Source of the DNA: an uncultured Rhodanobacteraceae bacterium
GTDB lineage: Bacteria > Pseudomonadota > Gammaproteobacteria > Xanthomonadales > SZUA-5
DNA length: 12,979 bases
Assembly (NCBI GenBank): GCA_937928755.1
Contig: CALEZI010000195.1
Span: 1-12,979, forward strand
Reading direction: 5' to 3'
The notes below the pieces were generated by a model that was not told the origin of the DNA, ran no database searches, and worked only from the letters and a program-made list of their open reading frames with translations. Position numbers and translations under genes: made by a program. Numbering within the stretch: the stretch's first letter is position 1; the number at the start of each line of letters is the position of its first letter. Below are positions 8,361 to 12,979 of this stretch, piece after piece.

Positions 8361-9552
8361 CTTCCGCTGGCCGCTTGCGGTACAACTGCAGATTGCTGTC
8401 GTTCTTGCGGTGGCGATAGCCGATGCCGAATTCCAGTTTCTTCGGCTCGCCCTGGGCATAGGCCTTGCGCAACTCGGGCTGCTGCCAGTTGTTGAACAGC
8501 CCGATCGGCGAACCGTATCGACCGTAGAGCGTCGCCTCCCATTGGGCGGGACGGAACCACGCGTGGGGGATGCCCGAGTCGTCCTGCAACACGCGTTCGC
8601 TGAGATCCAGGATCAGTTTGCGCACCTGCGAGAAGTACGGCTTGTACATCAGGTACGACGCACTCTTGAGATAGGTCGTGTCGGGATCGAAGTCGGTCAC
8701 GAAATCCAGGTACTGCGGCGTGCGACGCAGGCCACCGTCGCCCAGGTCGGCGGCGAAATACAGCATGCGTCGAAAGCCGGCGTCATCAGGATGGAAGTAT
8801 TCGACCTCGACACCTGCGAGGTGCCCCGAGGGCGGTTTGGCGATCAGTTGGGCATCGGCCCGACACAGCCGACTCGCTGGCGTCAGCAGTACATAGCGCA
8901 CATCGAACACGGCGTAACCCGCCTCGGCGAGGAACACGAAAAGGATCGGCGTCACGCCCGAGAAACGGCTCTTGCGCAGGTCCACGGTCAGATCGTTGGT
9001 GCGGAAGAAACTGAACGAGAGGATCGCGTAAAGCGACTTGCGCACCTCGGCCAGACCGGCCTCGATCTGCGCGGCATCCAGCCCGGCAAAGTCGGGCACA
9101 CTGCCGACCGGCTCCAGACCGGTCAACACGGACGCCTCGGCGTCGGGAAACAAGGTCAGCAGGTACAGGGCATCCGGACCGCTGAACGGGTAGTAGACGC
9201 GCTTGGGCGAGGTATCGGAGTCGCCAAGTTCAGCCCGCGCAAAGCGCGCGACCGGGTCGAGCTGACGCTCGCGCAACTGCGCCCAGCTGGCGCCGAGACT
9301 GTTGCGATGGCGTTCCAGCGCAGCGACGTCGACCACCTGTGCCAGCTCGGATTCCAGCGGCGCCCGCAAGCCAGCCAGCACGCGCGCGGTGTCATTGAGC
9401 GTGCCCTGATTCCAGGCATCGACCGGATCGGCCCCCGGACAGAGGTCAAGCGCCAATGCCGCCAGCGGGGCGCACCACAACAGCAGCGCAAACCACAGCC
9501 TGTAGGAGCGACGTGCACGTCGCGACCGCTCTCCCGCTACCGACTCGCTCAC
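8347..9552 (-). CDS. Secreted conserved protein of unknown function (YYPFSGPD / QDDSGIP motifs)
   Basis: This 401-residue protein is exported by a signal peptide: an arginine-rich start (about 9-18), a hydrophobic core LWFALLLWCAPLAALA (19-34) and probable cleavage near 35. I do not recognise a named family. Motifs that look conserved are RVYYPFSGPDALYLLTLFP (118-136), LTGLEPVG (143-150), SFSFFRTNDL (179-188), YLKSASYLMYK (294-304), VLQDDSGIPHAWF (321-333) and YGSPIGLFNN (346-355), ending with a positively charged tail. I recall similar proteins annotated hypothetical in Bacteroidota and Proteobacteria. The GTG start at 9552 is the only reasonable one that keeps the signal peptide; the frame to 9660 would run through another repeat. 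Residues 9-17 are encoded exactly by a 27-base REP. Its 3' end overlaps the serine hydrolase gene, so both proteins probably act together in the envelope. Confidence 0.82.
   Translation of the reverse strand: MSESVAGERSRRARRSYRLWFALLLWCAPLAALALDLCPGADPVDAWNQGTLNDTARVLAGLRAPLESELAQVVDVAALERHRNSLGASWAQLRERQLDPVARFARAELGDSDTSPKRVYYPFSGPDALYLLTLFPDAEASVLTGLEPVGSVPDFAGLDAAQIEAGLAEVRKSLYAILSFSFFRTNDLTVDLRKSRFSGVTPILFVFLAEAGYAVFDVRYVLLTPASRLCRADAQLIAKPPSGHLAGVEVEYFHPDDAGFRRMLYFAADLGDGGLRRTPQYLDFVTDFDPDTTYLKSASYLMYKPYFSQVRKLILDLSERVLQDDSGIPHAWFRPAQWEATLYGRYGSPIGLFNNWQQPELRKAYAQGEPKKLEFGIGYRHRKNDSNLQLYRKRPAEDASP
9502..9528 (+). repeat. GTAGGAGCGACG REP inside a signal-peptide coding region
   Basis: This is an exact third copy of the 27-base repeat found at 7083-7109 and, inverted, at 7153-7179. 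Here it lies inside the coding region of the unknown secreted protein. Read on the minus strand in the gene's frame, its 27 bases make nine codons, RSRRARRSY, which form the charged n-region of the signal peptide. Because the length is a multiple of three and this orientation has no stop in that frame, insertion keeps the gene open. Confidence 0.9.
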
Positions 9553-9586
9553 CCATCGACCCCGAAGTATTGAACTGGAGATGCTT

Positions 9587-9705
9587 TTATCCGCAAAGGA
9601 CGCAAAGAACGCAAAGGAAACCAAGCAAATGAAAGTCTCCAGGCGCAGGCGCGACCTCATTCAATCCCTGGTTTTCTTTGCGTTCTTTGCGTTCTTTGCG
9701 GACAA
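9587..9705. repeat. 37-base inverted repeat with 9-base periodicity (CGCAAAGRA)
   Basis: The arm at 9587-9623 pairs with 9669-9705 with three mismatches around a 45-base spacer. Each arm holds three tandem 9-base units of the type CGCAAAGGA/CGCAAAGAA. It lies between the end of the permease gene (9758) and the start of the secreted-protein gene (9552), both on the minus strand. A transcript could fold it into a long stem. No T-run follows, so it may separate mRNAs by processing rather than intrinsic termination. The long minus-strand reading frame of the secreted-protein gene extends into it, but only upstream of the chosen start. Confidence 0.9.
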
Positions 9706-9757
9706 ATCTACAGAAATCGCCACCCGACGAGTCCGGGCGGCATGCGGGCAAACAACC

Positions 9758-11113
9758 TCACCCGACCCTTGCCGCCACCGCCGGCGCGTGTCGGCGCATC
9801 GGCCAGTAGCCGGCATAGGCCATCAGCACCGAGGCCAGCGACAGCAGCACCGCCTTCGGCTGGTTGATCGCCATGAACACGATCATCCAGGTGTTGATGG
9901 CCAGGAACAGCAGCGCCGCGGTCCAGCCGAACGGCGCGCGGAACGGACGCGGGCGTTCGGGATGGCGCACACGGTCGCGCAGGAAGCCGACGACCACGGC
10001 CATGTTGAACACGGTCAGCGACACGCCGATGAAGTTGATGACGAACTCGAAGCTGGCGCTGACCAGCAACAACAGCGTCAGCAGCCACTGGAAAGCGATC
10101 GCCAGGCGCGGCGAGCCGCCGCTGTGGCGGCGACCGAAAGCGGCGAACGGCGGCCAGTCGTCGGCCATCGCCGCCAGCACGCGAGGGCCAGCCAGTACCA
10201 TCGCGCTGACCGTGGAGATCAACGTGAAGGCGATGGCGCCGCCAACGATCATGCCGCCGGATTCGCCGAACAGCGCACGTCCGGCGAGGAAGCCAACCGC
10301 CAGTTCGTTGTCGACGCTCATCGCGCCCGGATTGACGCGGACCATCTCGTCGAACGGCACCAGGCGCAGGAAGGCCCAGTTGACGCCGACGTACAGCAGT
10401 GTGACCAATGCGGTGCTGGCGATCAGCGCCAGCGGCAGCGTGCGCTGCGGATCGCGCACCTCTCCGGCCACGTACAACGCCGCATTCCAGCCGAGATAGG
10501 CGTAGGTCACGTAGACCAGCGACACCGCGAATGCCGGATTGGCGACCACGGCACCGAAATCGGCCTGGACGGTCACGGCTTCAGGCGCGTGCAGCATCGC
10601 GGCGAACACGATGGCGACCATCACCGCCACCTTGAGCAGCGTCGTCACCACCTGGAAGCGCGCACCGATTTCGACGCGCAACATGTGCAGCAGACTGATC
10701 AGCGTGACCAGCAGCACCGCCACCAGCACCGGCCACTTCGCGACCGCCGGCCACAATTTCCCGAGGTACGCCGAGAACGCCAGCGCGGCGGCCGCAATCG
10801 GTCCGGCAAAACCGGCGATCACCGAAATCCAGCCGGCCATGAACCCCGCCGCAGGGTGGAACAACTGCGTCAGCAGTGCGTACTCGCCGCCCGAACGCGG
10901 CCGCGCCGCACCGAGTTCCGCGCAACACAGCGCGCCAGCCAACGCCGCAACGCCGCCGAGCACCCACAACAGCAGGATCGCGCGCTCATCGGGCAGCGCG
11001 TGCACCTGATAGCTCAGCGTCGAGAACACGCCGGTGCCGATCATGTTCGCCACCACGATGGCGCTGGCGCTCCACAGGCCGAGACGGCGGGGGGTGGTGG
11101 TTGTGTCCGTCAA
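9758..11113 (-). CDS. APC-family amino acid permease
   Basis: This 451-residue polytopic inner-membrane transporter belongs to the amino acid-polyamine-organocation superfamily (LeuT fold, usually 12 helices). The first helix contains the unwound substrate-binding motif GTGVF (26-30) in SAIVVANMIGTGVFSTLSY. The next conserved block is AELGAARPRSGGEYALL (65-81), matching the family pattern ELG..P-SGG-Y. Further hydrophobic segments run to the C-terminus near 440, with a loop RVRHPERPRPFRAPFGW (about 386-402) that is also typical. Substrate is not determinable from sequence. The start is a TTG at 11113, with AAGGCGGA about 9 bases upstream; no ATG or GTG is available before helix 1. It lies downstream of murL on the same strand, separated by a REP array, so cotranscription is uncertain. 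Confidence 0.93.
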   Translation of the reverse strand: MTDTTTTPRRLGLWSASAIVVANMIGTGVFSTLSYQVHALPDERAILLLWVLGGVAALAGALCCAELGAARPRSGGEYALLTQLFHPAAGFMAGWISVIAGFAGPIAAAALAFSAYLGKLWPAVAKWPVLVAVLLVTLISLLHMLRVEIGARFQVVTTLLKVAVMVAIVFAAMLHAPEAVTVQADFGAVVANPAFAVSLVYVTYAYLGWNAALYVAGEVRDPQRTLPLALIASTALVTLLYVGVNWAFLRLVPFDEMVRVNPGAMSVDNELAVGFLAGRALFGESGGMIVGGAIAFTLISTVSAMVLAGPRVLAAMADDWPPFAAFGRRHSGGSPRLAIAFQWLLTLLLLVSASFEFVINFIGVSLTVFNMAVVVGFLRDRVRHPERPRPFRAPFGWTAALLFLAINTWMIVFMAINQPKAVLLSLASVLMAYAGYWPMRRHAPAVAARVG

Positions 11114-11190
11114 GCTCGAAATCCGCCTTCGGCGAAGCCCACGAGTATGCCTGCGAGCTCAGCATGGCTGCGGGCTCTGCCTGGCAGCTT

Positions 11191-11404
11191 TTGTAGAGCC
11201 GAGCTTGCTCGGCTTCGATTCACCACCGGCAGCGTAGCCCTTGTAGAGCCGAGCTTGCTCGGCTTCGATTCACCCAAGATCGGCGTAGCTCTTGTAGAGC
11301 CGAGCTTGCTCGGCTTCGATTCACCGCCAGCAGCGTAGCTCTTGTAGAGCCGAGCTTGCTCGGCTTCGATTCACCCAAGAGCAGCGGAGCAAGCTCCGCT
11401 CTAC
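11191..11404. repeat. Tandem REP array: four 50-base units plus one inverted variant
   Basis: Units begin at 11191, 11241, 11292 and 11342, with spacing 50, 51 and 50. Each has GTAG, then the hairpin AGCCGAGC-TT-GCTCGGCT, then TCGATTCACC and a variable tail. The tails alternate between an ACCGGC/GCCAGC type and a CAAGA type. A fifth element follows in the opposite direction: hairpin AGCGGAGC-AA-GCTCCGCT (11383-11400) with its GTAG head on the minus strand at 11404-11401, which supplies the murL stop codon. The array fills most of the gap between murL and the permease gene. Confidence 0.92.
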
Positions 11405-12774
11405 ACAAAGCTCGCGGGCGGAGCGCTCTCCTGCGGCAAGCCGAGCGCGCCCCTCAGCCGCTCGGGAATCCGGTGCTCGCCAACCGGCCGCAGCAGCGGC
11501 GCCAGTTCGAGCCCGCTGCGATCGATCGCCGGCAGCACCTCGTCGCTGAAACGGCGCACGATGGCGTCCTCGCGCCAGTCGGCGCGTTCGCTCAGGGCCA
11601 GCAGCGCGGCGCGCGATTCATGGCCCTCGCCGACGCACTCGAAGGGTTTGATCGCGTGGAATTCGAGCAAGGCGTCGAAGCCGTCGATCTGCTCTGGTTC
11701 GTCGAGCAAATTGCGCCCGAAGATCGCCAGCAGCGCCGGCTTGCTCATGAACGGCGCCAGCGCGAGGAACACGAAGCGGCACTTCGGGCATTCGCCGCAC
11801 CAGCGTGAGCTCGGTTTGGCGCCAAGGATGCGGAAGTTGCGGTTGCAGCTGGAAAAAAGGCCGTGATAGCGGGTCAATGCGGCAAATCGCTCGGTCACCG
11901 CCAGTTCGGAGAATGGGCGCAGCAACGAGTAATAACCGAGGTCGCTGGCCACCGCACTGCGCAGGTACTCGCCGAAGCGCTCCTCGAACCGCAGGCCCTT
12001 GCTCCACTGGTGGTTGATGTCGAGATCATTGTGGGTCAAGTTGCCGACGCTGGCCGAGGCCTCGTTGGAAAACACGATCTCGTCGTAGCCGTAGAGCAGC
12101 GCCGCCAGCGTCAGGATCGCCGAATTGATCGCGGTCACCGGAATGTGGCCGTTCCACGCACCCTGGCGATTCAGCTCGAACAGCTGCGGCGCCAGTTCGC
12201 GCTCGATGTTCAGCAGCGGCTGCCCGGTCGCCTGCGCGCAGGCGCGGATCAGGTCGGAGCGACCGATCCAGACCACGGCGAAAGCCTCGTCGGCGCGTTT
12301 GAGCGTTTCGATGCTGACCAGTGAGTCCTTGCCGCCGCCGATCGGCACCAGCGCGCGGCGCGGCAGGCCAAGCGGCGCCGCCGGCGGGAACGAAGGCTTT
12401 CCACGCGGAAAGCGGATGCGCGACCGCAGATCGAGTTCGTTATGGTGGGCGAACTCGCCCAATCCCTGCAAATACGTCTCGTCGAGCAGGTCGGCCAGCG
12501 CCGGGGCGAAGGGCTCGCCGGCGACCTCGATATGCTCCGGCACCAGCGCCTTGTAATAGCTGACGCCGGCGATGCCGTGCAGTAGCGCCAGCGCGCGCGC
12601 GAAGGCGGCCTCGCGCCCCACCGGTACCTGCGCTGGCGCGCCCGGAAAGCGCAACCGTTCGACCATGACCGGACCATCGTCGAAGGCGTATTCCAGACAT
12701 GCCTCGCCCTCGGCATAACTGCGACCGAGCAGGCGGAAGGTGGTCGCGGTAGGGCGGGATCTGGTCTGGGTCAT
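11401..12774 (-). CDS. murL: UDP-N-acetyl-alpha-D-muramoyl-L-alanyl-L-glutamate epimerase MurL
   Basis: This 457-residue cytoplasmic enzyme converts the terminal L-Glu of UDP-MurNAc-L-Ala-L-Glu to D-Glu with ATP, releasing AMP and pyrophosphate. With the ligase MurD2 it replaces glutamate racemase MurI plus MurD, as described in Xanthomonas oryzae. The N-terminal part has VERLRFPG (38-45), LLHGIAGVSYYKA (64-76) and YLQGLGEFAHHNELDLR (101-117). The ATP-pyrophosphatase-type loop GGGKDS (146-151) follows, then NGHIPVTAINS (208-218), FSNEAS (235-240), NHQWSKGL (254-261), YYSLLRPFSEL (281-291) and a CGECPKC cluster (326-332) resembling a metal site, ending with IKPFECVGE (375-383). Start 12774 has GGAG 8 bases upstream. 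The TAG stop lies in a REP head. No Mur ligase gene is adjacent within the window; what lies upstream of 12979 is not visible. Confidence 0.93.
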   Translation of the reverse strand: MTQTRSRPTATTFRLLGRSYAEGEACLEYAFDDGPVMVERLRFPGAPAQVPVGREAAFARALALLHGIAGVSYYKALVPEHIEVAGEPFAPALADLLDETYLQGLGEFAHHNELDLRSRIRFPRGKPSFPPAAPLGLPRRALVPIGGGKDSLVSIETLKRADEAFAVVWIGRSDLIRACAQATGQPLLNIERELAPQLFELNRQGAWNGHIPVTAINSAILTLAALLYGYDEIVFSNEASASVGNLTHNDLDINHQWSKGLRFEERFGEYLRSAVASDLGYYSLLRPFSELAVTERFAALTRYHGLFSSCNRNFRILGAKPSSRWCGECPKCRFVFLALAPFMSKPALLAIFGRNLLDEPEQIDGFDALLEFHAIKPFECVGEGHESRAALLALSERADWREDAIVRRFSDEVLPAIDRSGLELAPLLRPVGEHRIPERLRGALGLPQESAPPASFV

Positions 12775-12819
12775 CGCAAGTACTCCGCGAGGGTTCTTGC
12801 CCCGAAGGCGGGGCACGCG

Positions 12820-12979
12820 GCACGTGGCACGGGAAGGACTCGAACGCTGCAAGCGGATGGAGGGTCCAGACATGTCTGGACGCTGTTGGTTCTGCCTGGG
12901 AGAAGCGTCCAGACAAGTCCGGACCCACCAAAGCAGGTGTCGGACACCCGCACATCGCGGCTTTTCCCGTGCCCGGTGC
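12820..12979. repeat. Outer inverted repeat flanking copy 3
   Basis: GCACGTGGCACGGGAA (12820-12835) is reverse-complementary to 12964-12979 with two mismatches, enclosing the third GTCCAGAC element. The right arm runs into the window edge, so its full length is unknown. The rest of 12775-12863 shows no gene and no convincing promoter. Confidence 0.5.
12864..12924. repeat. Nested-palindrome repeat, copy 3 (diverged)
   Basis: This copy has the palindrome GTCCAGAC-AT-GTCTGGAC at 12864-12881, a loop that starts GCTGTTG as in copies 1 and 2, and the second palindrome at 12907-12924 with one change (GTCCGGAC). After it comes CCCACCAAAGCAG, close to the CCCACAAAAGCAG of copy 1. The stem arms, the 5' edge of the loop and the downstream flank are conserved, while the rest of the loop has diverged. 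It lies upstream of murL, so the murL promoter must be between it and 12774 or beyond it. Confidence 0.85.

Noticed and set aside
8098..9573. 491-residue open frame on the plus strand
   Set aside because: It lies opposite the coupled secreted-protein and hydrolase genes, which have signal peptides and conserved motifs. It is a shadow of those genes.
9581..11338. 585-residue open frame on the plus strand
   Set aside because: It is antisense to the permease, rich in Arg, Gln and His, and runs into the REP array. No domain is recognisable.
11191..11375. Regularly spaced repeats that resemble a small CRISPR array
   Set aside because: The full 50-base unit is conserved, including most of what would be spacer. 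The repeat core is a palindromic GTAG-headed REP, and no cas gene is near.
11401..12774. tRNA-modification or QueC-like ATP pyrophosphatase
   Set aside because: The GGGKDS loop alone would allow this. The full set of motifs (VSYYKA, GLGEFAHHN, NGHIPVTAINS, NHQWSKGL, CGECPKC) fits MurL instead.

Overview
The window is GC-rich DNA that looks like a gammaproteobacterial chromosome, most likely Lysobacterales/Xanthomonadales (Xanthomonadaceae or Rhodanobacteraceae). The best evidence is a clear murL gene (ATP-dependent epimerase of UDP-MurNAc-L-Ala-L-Glu), part of the alternative D-Glu route of peptidoglycan synthesis described in Xanthomonas. A supporting sign is an unusual load of short palindromic, REP-like repeats, several of which start with the tetranucleotide GTAG. 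No rRNA, tRNA, CRISPR array, transposase, integrase or phage gene was seen.

Layout: 1-307 holds two near-identical 100-base copies of a nested-palindrome repeat. Then come a zinc-free quinone oxidoreductase (308-1282, minus) and, divergent from it, a small membrane protein resembling DUF3667 (1420-2190, plus). A repeat-filled gap with two REPs and an ACGTTTC heptamer run follows. Next is a fatty-acid beta-oxidation block: an acyl-CoA dehydrogenase of the 600-residue class (2361-4163, minus), a divergent TetR/QsdR-type regulator (4228-4860, plus), and a fused enoyl-CoA hydratase/3-hydroxyacyl-CoA dehydrogenase (4990-7086, plus). The 64-base divergent gap carries two overlapping inverted repeats that look like an operator, so the regulator probably controls itself and the dehydrogenase. 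A thiolase and an acyl-CoA ligase are not in the window.

The right half is all on the minus strand. Reading in transcription order: murL (12774-11401), an APC-family amino-acid permease (11113-9758), a secreted conserved protein of unknown function (9552-8347), and a class-A-beta-lactamase-like serine hydrolase lipoprotein (8360-7176). The last two overlap by 14 bases and are probably translated together. They are the best candidates here for an undescribed envelope system.

The most striking feature is how the repeats interact with the genes. At least six palindromic repeat families fill nearly every gap. The GTAG head of a repeat provides the TAG stop codon of three genes (fadB-like, serine hydrolase, murL). 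A 27-base repeat copy is read in frame as the arginine-rich start of the signal peptide of the unknown secreted protein. A third, diverged copy of the left-edge repeat lies at the right edge. No REP-associated (RAYT) transposase is present, so these elements would have to be mobilised in trans or be fossils.
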